DNA of 64,000 nt from positions 1 through 64,000 of the forward strand of contig CAVOWK010000006.1 in the NCBI GenBank assembly GCA_963700045.1, written 5' to 3'. The notes below the pieces were generated by a model. It saw only the letters and a program-made list of their open reading frames with translations. It was not told the origin of the DNA and did not search any database. This stretch comes from RPQJ01 sp963700045 (lineage in GTDB: Bacteria; Pseudomonadota; Gammaproteobacteria; Steroidobacterales; Steroidobacteraceae). The translations under genes and the position numbers were made by a program. Position 1 is the first letter of the stretch; each line of letters opens with the position of its first letter. Below are positions 24,647 to 32,513 of this stretch, one piece after another.

Positions 24647-25141
24647 ATGACCGATTCGTCTGGCACCAAGAGCATGTCCATCATCGTGACGAAGGGTTCG
24701 CTCGACTGGGCGTACCCGCCATTCATCCTGTCGACGACGGCGGCGGCGATGGGGCTCAACGTCACGCTGTTCTTCACGTTCTACGGCTTGTCGCTGCTGC
24801 TCAAGGACCTCGACCTGAAGATGACCCCGCTTGGCAATCCGGCGATGAAGATGCCGATGATGGGCGGGCACATGGGAATGCCCAACTTCGCGTCGATGAT
24901 CCCGGGCGTCGACGCCGGGGCCACCGTGATGATGCAGAACATGATGAAGAAGAAAGGGGTCGCCTCGATCCCCGAACTGCGGGCGCTCGCGCTCGAATCC
25001 GAGGTGCGCATGATCGCCTGCCAGATGACCATGGACCTGTTCGAGTACACGCTCGACGACATGATCCCCGGCATCGAACTCGGCGGCGCTGCGACCTACA
25101 TCGAGGTTGCCACCCAGTCCGAGATCAACCTGTTCATCTGA
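24647..25141 (+). CDS. dsrE3A: DsrE3A-type sulfur carrier protein
   Basis: The 164-residue protein belongs to the large DsrE3 group, with a Met-rich insertion in the middle and the conserved cysteine in IACQMTMDLF. Proteins of this type accept sulfur from rhodanese/TusA and pass it on toward sHdr. tusA lies 34 bases downstream, the usual pairing. The ATG at 24647 fits the family length; an ATG at 24671 (MSIIVTKG) is an alternative start. Confidence 0.87.
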   Translation: MTDSSGTKSMSIIVTKGSLDWAYPPFILSTTAAAMGLNVTLFFTFYGLSLLLKDLDLKMTPLGNPAMKMPMMGGHMGMPNFASMIPGVDAGATVMMQNMMKKKGVASIPELRALALESEVRMIACQMTMDLFEYTLDDMIPGIELGGAATYIEVATQSEINLFI

Positions 25142-25175
25142 GCCACCACTAGAGTCATCAAGACGGAGCCAATCC

Positions 25176-25403
25176 ATGGCCGACCAGACACTGGACGCGA
25201 AAGGGCTGAACTGCCCGCTGCCGATCCTCAAGGCCAAGAAGGCGCTCACCGCGATGCCTGCCGGCGCCACCCTCGAGATCCTGGCGACCGATCCCGGCGC
25301 CGTGAAGGATTTCGCGGCCTTCAGCCGCACGACGGGCCACGAACTCGTCGAGCAATCCGTCGACGGCAACGTCTACCGCTTTGTCCTGAAGCGCAAGGCC
25401 TGA
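25176..25403 (+). CDS. tusA: TusA sulfur carrier
   Basis: A 75-residue TusA-fold protein with the CPxP motif (GLNCPLPILKAKKAL); the cysteine carries a persulfide. In sHdr organisms TusA is a cytoplasmic hub between rhodanese, DsrE3A and the Hdr-like complex. A GGAG site lies just before the ATG. It forms a two-gene unit with dsrE3A. Confidence 0.92.
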   Translation: MADQTLDAKGLNCPLPILKAKKALTAMPAGATLEILATDPGAVKDFAAFSRTTGHELVEQSVDGNVYRFVLKRKA

Positions 25404-25505
25404 CCAGCGACTCCCGCCGGCCGTTGCGGCAAGGCAACGACTCGCGGGCTGGCGCGTGGATAGCGGAAAACCCGTGTTGCGGCGCGCCGTCGCCCGAGCC
25501 GAGAA

Positions 25506-25521
25506 TTTAGCAATCGCTAAT
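25506..25521. promoter_or_regulatory. Operator TTTAG-N6-CTAAT, copy F
   Basis: TTTAGCAATCGCTAAT is the same 16-mer, base for base, as the copy at 30946-30961. It is 43 bases upstream of the porin gene and 102 bases after tusA. The core TTAGCAATCGCTAA is a near-perfect palindrome. It marks the porin-exporter unit as part of the sulfur regulon. Confidence 0.72.
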
Positions 25522-25563
25522 TTATCCAACTGGACGGCCGCAGTCGCGGCCATCGGGGCCAAA

Positions 25564-26939
25564 ATGAACACTCTGCATGGTCGTACGATTCTCGGCGCGT
25601 TTGTCGCGCTGGCGCTGGCAGCGGGCAGCGCGTCCGCCACCAACGGTTACTACACCACCGGCACGGGCACGAAGAGCAAGGCGCAGGCGGGCGCCGGCAC
25701 GGCCAATCCGCAGGAAGTGATGTCGCTCGCGACCAACCCGGCCAACATCGCCTTCGTGCCGGACAGCATCGACGCCGGCCTCAGCATCTTCAGCCCGATG
25801 CGCGACTACGAGACATCGCCCAGCCTTGCCAACGGCAACGGCGGCGCGTTCACCATCGGCCCGAACAAGATCGACAGCGAAAACGAGTTCTTCCCGATTC
25901 CCTTCGTCGGCATGAACAAGGCCCTGAGCGACGTGGACTACCTGGCTGCCGCCTTCTATGCGCGCGGCGGCATGAACACGAAGTGGGTAGGCGGCACGGC
26001 CACCTTCGATCCGGACGGCCCGGGCCCGGCGCCAGTCACGACTTTCGACGGTACGTACGGTGGCGGCACGGCCGGCGTCGACCTGATGCAGGCGTTCCTG
26101 AACCTCACCTACGCGCGCAAGCTCAGCGACCAGTTTTCGCTCGGCGCATCCGCGATCTTTGCGATGCAGCGTTTCGAGGCCCGCGGCGTCAGCAGTTCGC
26201 CCCCTACACCGAGACCTTTGCCCGAAGCGGCGGCACGACCATGCCGAGGAACCTGTCCGGCAACGGGCATGACATGTCCTATGGGTATGGCGCCTCGATC
26301 GGCTTGCAGTGGAACCCGGTGGAGATGTTCAGCTTTGCCGCCGCCTACACGACCAAGATGTCGATGGGCGAGTTCGGCGATTACGCGGACCTCTTCGCGG
26401 AACAGGGCGGGTTCGACATGCCGGCCACCGCGACGATCGGTATCGCAGTCAAGCCGAACGACCGCCTTGCGCTGATGTTCGACTGGCAGGAGATCTGGTA
26501 CAGCGACGTCGGCGCGGTCGGCAACCCGATCCAGAACCTGTTCAATTGCCCGACGGCCGGACATGGCGGCACGGATTTCGAAAGCTGCCTCGGCGGCAAC
26601 CGCGGCGCCGGCTTCGGCTGGGAAGACATGAGCGTCTACAAGTTCGGCGCGTCCTATCAGCTCGACGATACCTGGACCCTGCGCGGCGGCTACAGCTTCG
26701 CCGACCAGCCGATCCCGAATGACCAGATGACGTTCAACATCCTCGCGCCGGCGGTGATGGAGGACCATTTCAGCGTCGGTTTCACGAAGAAGCAGGCCAG
26801 CGGCAACGAATGGAACCTGTCGTTCATGTACGCGCCTGAGCAGACGCTCAAGGGGCCGAACAATTTCGATCCGACGCAGACGGTCGAGGAAAGCATGCAT
26901 CAGTTCGAGCTCGAGGTGAGCTACAGCTGGAAGCGGTGA
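25564..26939 (+). CDS. FadL/OmpP1-family outer-membrane transport porin (frameshifted at about 26190)
   Basis: The protein begins with a cleavable signal (LGAFVALALAAGSASA) and continues with a beta-barrel of FadL type, including the NPAN segment (SLATNPANIAF) and a C-terminal aromatic strand (ELEVSYSWKR). One base is missing near 26190; restoring it joins RFEARG to QQFAPYTETFA, giving about 458 residues. FadL proteins move hydrophobic molecules across the outer membrane. In a sulfur operon it might take up zero-valent sulfur or polysulfide-like compounds, an inference from context only. The downstream gene is a YeiH-type exporter. Confidence 0.83.
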
Positions 26940-26982
26940 CCGCCCCGTAACGTCGAGTGCAACGGCACGACGAGCAGACTCC

Positions 26983-28038
26983 ATGAAAATCCTTCCTGGC
27001 CTGTTGCTCGCCGTTGCCCTGGCGGTGCTCGGCAATGTCCTCGCGGACTATCTCGCCGCCGCGCTCGGCTTCGGGCACGGCGCCATCAGCGGCATCATGG
27101 TGGCGATCCTGCTGGGACTGGCCCTCGGCAACCTGGCGAAGTTGCCGGAGGCCTTCAGCGCCGGCATCTCGTTCGCGGTGAAGCGCGTCCTCAGGCTCGG
27201 CATCGTGCTGCTCGGCCTGCGCCTCAGCCTCGCGGAGGTCGGCAGCATCGGGCTCAAGACGCTGCCGGTGGTGCTGGTGACGGTCCCCGCGGCCATCCTG
27301 ATCGTTTCGTTCCTGGGCAAGCGCATCCAGCTGTCCGATCGGCTGGCCACACTGATCGCCGTCGGCACGAGCATCTGCGGCAACACCGCCATCGTCGCCG
27401 TTGCGCCCACGATCGGCGCCAGGGACGAGGAGACCAGTTACGCCGTGGCGTGCATCACGGTGTTCGGCCTGGTGGCCATGCTGGCGTACCCGTTCGCGGC
27501 GCACTGGCTGTTCGGCGGTGACGCATTCAGTGCCGGCTTGTTCCTCGGCACTGCCGTGCACGATACGTCGCAGGTGGCCGGTGCGGGGATGGTCTACCAG
27601 CAGTATTACAACGCGCCCGAGGCCCTCGACGTTGCGACGGTGGCAAAGCTCGAGCGCAACCTGTCGATGCTGGTCGTCATTCCGCTCATGTCGATCCTGT
27701 ATCACCGGCGTGCAGCCACGGGTGCGGCGGCGCCGGCCTGGTGGACGCTGGTGCCGCTGTTCGTGGTGGGTTTCGCCGTGATGAGCGCAATCCGCTCGAT
27801 CGGGGACCTCGGTGGCGACCGGCCGTTCGGCCTGCTCGATGCCGGACAGTGGAAGAGCTTCCTGTCGCTGGCATCCACCGTGGTGACTTACTGCCTTGCC
27901 ATCGCGATGGCTGGCGTGGGCCTGGGCACCAGCATCAAGGGCCTGCGGACGATCGGGCTCAAGCCGCTCGGGCTGGGCCTGCTTTCCGCGCTGATCGTCG
28001 GTGCGATCAGCTTCGCGCTCATCAAGACGCTGCACTGA
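26983..28038 (+). CDS. YeiH/UPF0324-family putative anion (sulfate/sulfite) exporter
   Basis: A 351-residue integral membrane protein with about ten helices and the family motifs GTSICGNTAIVAVAP and GTAVHDTSQVAGAG. YeiH-type proteins are proposed exporters of sulfate, sulfite or sulfonate products. It follows the porin gene by 43 bases and is convergent with sorAB. The setting agrees with removal of sulfite or sulfate produced by sulfur oxidation. Confidence 0.82.
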   Translation: MKILPGLLLAVALAVLGNVLADYLAAALGFGHGAISGIMVAILLGLALGNLAKLPEAFSAGISFAVKRVLRLGIVLLGLRLSLAEVGSIGLKTLPVVLVTVPAAILIVSFLGKRIQLSDRLATLIAVGTSICGNTAIVAVAPTIGARDEETSYAVACITVFGLVAMLAYPFAAHWLFGGDAFSAGLFLGTAVHDTSQVAGAGMVYQQYYNAPEALDVATVAKLERNLSMLVVIPLMSILYHRRAATGAAAPAWWTLVPLFVVGFAVMSAIRSIGDLGGDRPFGLLDAGQWKSFLSLASTVVTYCLAIAMAGVGLGTSIKGLRTIGLKPLGLGLLSALIVGAISFALIKTLH

Positions 28039-28104
28039 TCGGTCGATTCAGGGGCGCGCCAACGCGCATCCGCGCTGGCAGCGCCGGGCGGGTCGCTGCG
28101 GCGT

Positions 28105-28425
28105 TCAGGGCGCCGCGGGCGCCGGCTCTTTGCCGTAGTGGCTGTCGAGATAGGTGACGACGACGGCAAAGTCGTCCGCCGGCAGCGGCGCGCCCATCAC
28201 CTTGACCATCTTGTTGACGGTTTTCTCCCAGCCCGCTTTGTCCTGGAACGGCGAGTTCATGAGGATGTAGTCGAGGCTGTGGCACATGGAGCAGTTGGCC
28301 TGCACCTGGGCCAGCCCCGTGCCTTCGGCCAGGCGAAGGCTGGTTTCGTCGGCCTTCGCGGCTACGCTGGTCACCAGCAGAATTGCCGGCAGGATCAAAC
28401 TGGACACAGCGTCTTTACGCGACAT
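28105..28425 (-). CDS. sorB: SorB-like c-type cytochrome subunit of sulfite dehydrogenase
   Basis: A 106-residue protein with a signal peptide (residues 1-25) and one haem site, CSMCH (Cys45, Cys48, His49), with a later methionine (KVMGAPLP) as a possible second ligand. It overlaps the end of the sorA-like gene by 11 bases. The pairing of a small monohaem cytochrome with a Mo sulfite oxidase matches SorAB, where SorB takes electrons from SorA to cytochrome c. SoxD is a larger dihaem protein, so SoxCD is less likely. Confidence 0.83.
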   Translation of the reverse strand: MSRKDAVSSLILPAILLVTSVAAKADETSLRLAEGTGLAQVQANCSMCHSLDYILMNSPFQDKAGWEKTVNKMVKVMGAPLPADDFAVVVTYLDSHYGKEPAPAAP

Positions 28426-29618
28426 GGTAGTCCACCTTCTGCACCACGTTGTGGTGATAGCCGGCCGGGTTGTGGACGAGAGTGTCGACCTGGGTCGACC
28501 CGTCACCGGCGCGGGCGCGGGCCATCAGGGTCATTGCACCCGCTTGTTCGGGCTTGATGGCGTATTTCCACTGCCGCCACGAGTAGCGTCCGAGATCGCG
28601 CTGCAGTTTCGCGTCGCGCCAGGTTTCGCCGCCGTCGAGTGATACCTCGACATTGCGTATGCCTGAGCCACCGTCCCAGGCGATGCCAAGCACCTCGACG
28701 CGCTTGCCGCGTTCCAGCACCGCACCCGGTGCAGGATCGACCACCAGCGAATTCACCTTGATCGCGGTGATGGGCGAATTCTGCTCGGTGTCCTGCGATT
28801 CGAAGCCGCTGGCGCCGAACATGCCTTTCGGCACGCGATAGGCGGTCTTCATCCAGAAGCCGTCGAACGGTTTGTCAGTCACGGTCAAGTCTGCGAGGGC
28901 CTTGATCCAGTACGTCGCGGTCCAGCCCGGGGCGACGAGTCGCGCCGGCGCGCCGTTCCATTTCGGCAGCGGCTCGCCATTCATCGCGAAGGCGATCAGC
29001 GTGTCCGGATCGAGCGCCTTCCACATGGGCAGGCTCTTGACGAAGTCGGGTCCGGTCAGCGTCGGTGCGTCCGCACCGTTGCCGACCACTTCCAGCGCAC
29101 TGGCGGTGATCCCGGCATCCTCGAGGACGTCCTTCAGCCGTACTCCGCTCCACACGGCGTTGCCCATTGCCCCGAATCCCCATTGCACCCCGGCAACGTG
29201 CGGATTGAAGAGTCCGCGCCGGTTACCCGAGCACTGGTTGACGGCAGCGACCTCGACGGTCTTGAACTTGCGCCGCAGCGAGTCGTGCGTGAACTCGCGC
29301 TCCGACTTCACGCCCGGTCCGGTGATCCGCAAGCGCCATTCCGCCAGCGCGATGTCCGGTACCCCTGTGTGCCAGCGCACGTAGAAGGCATCGTTCGGAG
29401 TGAATGCCTGCGCGAAAATAGCTGACGGGCGTTTCGTAATTCGGCGGCCGGAAACTGCGCTTGATCAGCGGCCGCTTGCCCGGCAACGCGTCGAGGATGC
29501 CGGAGGCTACGGCGCCGGCCGGCAAGTCCTGCGCTGCCGCACTGCCAATGATTTCCGGCAACAACAAGCTGCCTGTCAGCGCACTCGTGGATCCGAGAAT
29601 GAATCTTCGCCTGTCCAT
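28415..29618 (-). CDS. sorA: SorA-like periplasmic sulfite dehydrogenase, Mo subunit (frameshifted at about 29416)
   Basis: A Tat signal (MDRRRFILGSTSAL) leads into a sulfite-oxidase-type molybdenum domain with the Mo ligand cysteine in NQCSGNRRG, then the Mo-co dimerisation domain (VNSLVVDPAPGAVL to the C-terminus). An extra base in an A4 run at 29415-29418 (T on the coding strand) breaks the frame; removing it gives SYFAQAFTPNDAFYVRWHTG. The 3n+1 span agrees. The enzyme would oxidise sulfite to sulfate in the periplasm. An operator copy lies 23-38 bases upstream. Confidence 0.86.
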
Positions 29619-29640
29619 GTTGCCCCCGCTTGCGCCGCAT

Positions 29641-29656
29641 ATCAGCTGCATCTAAT
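29641..29656. promoter_or_regulatory. Operator ATCAG-N6-CTAAT upstream of sorAB, copy G
   Basis: ATCAGCTGCATCTAAT matches the consensus with one mismatch. Its location directly before the sorA ATG is suited to repression. The neighbouring TauE gene is convergent in operon terms and ends at 29698, so the site belongs to sorAB. Confidence 0.55.
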
Positions 29657-29697
29657 TTGATGCCAATGCAGGACTTCCTGCAAGAGCCCGTGTGGGT

Positions 29698-30459
29698 TCA
29701 GTGCAGCAGCCTGGGCCCGGCATCTGCTGCAACGAAGATTCCCATCACGACGAGAAAGAGTCCAAACAACCTGCGCAATGAGGACTGCGGCAGCCGCCGG
29801 CCGAGGCGATTGCCCGCGAAGCTGCCGACCACCCCGATGGCTGCGATCAACAGCAGCGTGCGCCAGTCGAGGGCGACGCCCTTGGCTTCCAGCACCTGCA
29901 GGTACTTGCCGAAGCCGGTGAAGGAATTCATGGCGATGATGGCGAGGCTGGTGCCTACGGCGCTCGTCATGGGCACGCCGGCCAACAGCACCAGGGCGGG
30001 CACGATCAGGAATCCGCCACCCACTCCCACCAGGCCGCTCAACGCCCCGACGGCCGCGCCGCCGACGATGATGGCGAAAGGGTGCGGCCTGTGGTCGCCA
30101 GTAGCGACCGGGGCGCTCCGCAGCATGCGCCACGCGGCGACGAGCATGACGACCGCGAACAGTGCGAGTTGCGCCGGGCCAGGTACCCAGCGTGCCAGCG
30201 ACGCGCCCAGCCACGCACCCAGCATGCCGGGCAGGCCGAACCACAGGACGTTGCGCCAGTCCACCTGGCGGGCTATCGCGTAAGGGACGCAGGCGGCGGC
30301 GGCGATGAGACCGACCACCAGCAGCGAGCCACCGATGGCCACCTGCTCCGGTTGCTGCAGCAGGTAGTGCAGCACCGGCACGGTCAGGATCGACCCGCCC
30401 GAGCCGAGCAGGCCGAGGCTCAGGCCGATCGCAAGAGCCCCGAGGAGCGCAGCGAGCAT
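29698..30459 (-). CDS. TauE/SafE-family sulfite/sulfur anion exporter
   Basis: A 253-residue membrane protein with two repeated halves, each with the glycine-rich motif of the family (GSGGSILTVPVL and GVGGGFLIVPALVL). TauE/SafE proteins export sulfite or sulfoacetate and take part in sulfide-detoxification operons with ArsR regulators. It follows arsR by about 38 bases in the same direction. The ATG at 30459 was chosen as the start of the first membrane helix; an upstream in-frame extension would overlap the regulator. Confidence 0.84.
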   Translation of the reverse strand: MLAALLGALAIGLSLGLLGSGGSILTVPVLHYLLQQPEQVAIGGSLLVVGLIAAAACVPYAIARQVDWRNVLWFGLPGMLGAWLGASLARWVPGPAQLALFAVVMLVAAWRMLRSAPVATGDHRPHPFAIIVGGAAVGALSGLVGVGGGFLIVPALVLLAGVPMTSAVGTSLAIIAMNSFTGFGKYLQVLEAKGVALDWRTLLLIAAIGVVGSFAGNRLGRRLPQSSLRRLFGLFLVVMGIFVAADAGPRLLH

Positions 30460-30496
30460 GGTCAGGGACTCGTGGCGGCGAGCCGCGACGCAGCGG

Positions 30497-30895
30497 TCAT
30501 CGCTGGCCGGGCGTGCGGGACGCCGGTGCGGAGTCCTTCGGCGCCGAGGGGACACCGCAGTAGATGTCCTGCAGCAGCGCCATGATACGGGTCACAGGAC
30601 CGGCCGGCAGCGAGTAGAAGATGGATTGCGCCTCACGGCGGGTAACCACCAGGCCGGACTCGCGCAGCAGCGCAAGATGCTGGGAAAGCGCGGATTGGCT
30701 CAGCTCGAGCCGTGCGTTAAGTTCGCCTACGGAGAGTGGCCGGCCGAGGAGATTGCACAGGATCAGCAGGCGCTGCTCGTTGCCGATCGCCTTGAGCACA
30801 CGCGCCGCCTCGCCCGCGTGCAGCTGCATCTCGTCGATGCGCGAGAGATCGAGTGACCCCCCTTGGGCCACTGGGCGTCGGGCGCCGCTCGGCAT
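30497..30895 (-). CDS. Second ArsR-family sulfane-sulfur-sensing repressor
   Basis: A 132-residue winged-helix protein with recognition helix SQSALSQHLALLR, almost identical to that of the repressor at 6078-6431. Cys47 (ILCNLLG) and Cys113 (DIYCG) are again 66 residues apart, the BigR/SqrR pair. The near-identical recognition helix suggests that the two repressors read the same or overlapping operators. It is divergent from the persulfide dioxygenase operon and has the operator at 30946-30961 in front, so autoregulation is likely. Confidence 0.87.
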   Translation of the reverse strand: MPSGARRPVAQGGSLDLSRIDEMQLHAGEAARVLKAIGNEQRLLILCNLLGRPLSVGELNARLELSQSALSQHLALLRESGLVVTRREAQSIFYSLPAGPVTRIMALLQDIYCGVPSAPKDSAPASRTPGQR

Positions 30896-30945
30896 GTCGA
30901 TGGTCTCCGGTTGGCTGTGGCGAATGATACTACAGGCTTGACTAA

Positions 30946-30961
30946 TTTAGCAATCGCTAAT
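30946..30961. promoter_or_regulatory. Operator TTTAG-N6-CTAAT between divergent arsR and the sulfide-oxidation operon, copy H
   Basis: TTTAGCAATCGCTAAT is identical over 16 bases to copy F at 25506-25521. It lies 50 bases upstream of arsR (minus strand) and 28 bases upstream of the ATG at 30990 (plus strand). It is in the classic place for an ArsR repressor controlling itself and its divergent targets. Confidence 0.75.
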
Positions 30962-30989
30962 ATTCTGTGGGCCCGCGCAAGGATCCCCG

Positions 30990-31863
30990 ATGCGACCCGT
31001 CGTTTCAAGCGTTCCACCACCAGCCCACGGGGTCCTGGACCTACGTCGTGATGGACCCCGGCACGCGCGCTGCCGCCGTGATCGACCCGGTGCTGGACTA
31101 CGACTGGCGTTCGGGGCGCACGGGCACCTCGAGTGCGGACCAGGTCGTCGCACACTGCCGCGCCGCAGGCGCCAACGTGCTCTGGATTCTGGAGACGCAC
31201 GCCCACGCGGATCACCTTTCCGCCGCGCAGCACTTGCGCCAGACATTGGGTGGCAGCGTCGCCATCGGCCGCGGCGTGCTCGACGTGCAGCGGACGTTCA
31301 AGCGCATCTTCGGCCTCGGCGATGGCTTTGCCGCGGACGGCTCCGACTTCGACCGGTTGCTGGCGGACGACGAGCGGTTGCCGCTCGGCCAGCATGAGAT
31401 CCAGGTGATCCCGGTGCCGGGCCACACCAACGACAGCGTTGCGTACCTGGTCGGGGATGCCGTGTTCGTCGGTGACACGATCTTCATGCCGGACGGCGGC
31501 ACCGCACGTTGCGATTTCCCCGGCGGCGACGCGACGGAGCTGTATCGCTCGGTGCAGCGTCTCTATCGGCTGCCGCCGGCCACACGCGTGTTCGTGTGCC
31601 ATGACTACTGCCCCGGCGGGCGCGAGCCTCGCTGCGAGAGCTCCGTTGCGGAACAGCTTGCCGCCAACATTCACATTCGCGACGGGGTCTCCGAGGAAGC
31701 CTTCGTACAGATGCGCCGCACGCGTGACGCGACGCTCGACGTACCCAACCTGCTGATCCCCGCCGTGCAGGTGAACATCCGCGCTGGCCGGCTGCCGCCT
31801 CCCGCTGCGGACGGCGTGAGCTACCTGCGCGTGCCGCTCAACGTCGTCGGCCGCCCCCTCTGA
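30990..31863 (+). CDS. Persulfide dioxygenase-like (ETHE1/Blh) metallo-beta-lactamase-fold protein (frameshifted at about 31004)
   Basis: The MBL-fold body carries the metal motif HAHADHL, PGHTNDS and the aspartate of GDTIFMPD, plus the Blh/ETHE1 signature VIDPVLDYDWRSGRT. These enzymes oxidise glutathione persulfide to sulfite. The ATG at 30990 has AAGGA six bases upstream but is out of frame with the body; one extra T at 31003-31005 explains this, giving MRPVVQAFHHQPTG. The span is 3n+1. The uncorrected alternative is a GTG at 30967 with no ribosome site, only five bases after the operator. It heads the sulfide-oxidation operon. Confidence 0.82.
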
Positions 31864-31903
31864 CGCATTCATTACTCAGCAGTCACATTCCCCGAGGGTT
31901 CCA

Positions 31904-32272
31904 ATGACTCACCACGCCACCCACGTCACCGATGCCACGCCGGAACAGGTCCGCGCCTGGTTCGAGGCCGGCGAAATCCTTCTCATCGACGTTCGCGAGG
32001 TCAACGAGTACGCCGCCGAGCGAATCCACGGCGCGCTGCTCTATCCGCTTTCGACCTTCGACCCGAAGGCCATCCCGCTGGAGGGCCGCAAGCTGGTCCT
32101 GCAGTGCGGTTCGGGCAAACGCTCGCTGATGGCCGCGCACAAGCTGCAGGCGGCGGGATTCGGCCAGCTCACGCACCTCGCGGGAGGCATACAGGCCTGG
32201 AAGGCCGCGGGCCTGCCGACCATCCGCATCGATCTCCAGACTGGCCGCGTCGTCGACGACGGCCGCCGTTGA
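31904..32272 (+). CDS. Single-domain rhodanese
   Basis: A 122-residue cytoplasmic rhodanese domain with the intact active-site loop LVLQCGSGKRS (Cys68). It would move sulfane sulfur, for example between glutathione persulfide and TusA. It follows the persulfide dioxygenase gene by 40 bases; the two often occur together or fused. Confidence 0.9.
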   Translation: MTHHATHVTDATPEQVRAWFEAGEILLIDVREVNEYAAERIHGALLYPLSTFDPKAIPLEGRKLVLQCGSGKRSLMAAHKLQAAGFGQLTHLAGGIQAWKAAGLPTIRIDLQTGRVVDDGRR

Positions 32273-32292
32273 GACCAGAGGAGGCCCTTGTC

Positions 32293-32494
32293 ATGAGTAT
32301 CGACAGAATAGTGCTCGCAGTCGCCGGCGACGATGGTTCTCCTGAGCCTGCTGCTCGGCCACTTCGTCAGCCCCTACTGGTACTGGTTCACCGCCTTCGT
32401 CGGCGCCAACCTGCTGCAGTCCGCGTTCACCGGTACCTGCCCGCTGGTCCTTATCCTGCGCAAGGCCGGCGTACGCTCCGGCGCTGCATTCTGA
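32293..32494 (+). CDS. DUF2892 (YgaP-tail-like) small membrane protein, frameshifted at about 32329
   Basis: The ATG at 32293 (MSIDRIVLAVAG) and the body TMVLLSLLLGHFVSPYWY...TGTCPLVLILRKAGV fit a short two-helix DUF2892 protein, the kind found as the C-terminal domain of the rhodanese YgaP. The cysteine in TGTCP is conserved in this family. One extra G near 32329 separates start and body; the 202-base span is 3n+1. It lies between rhodanese and efflux genes and would be about 66 residues. Confidence 0.72.
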
Positions 32495-32513
32495 ATTCCC
32501 GCCGGAGAATGCA

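Noticed and set aside
28105..29618. SoxCD sulfur dehydrogenase
   Set aside because: The partner cytochrome is small with one haem site, and no soxXYZAB genes are present; SorAB fits better.
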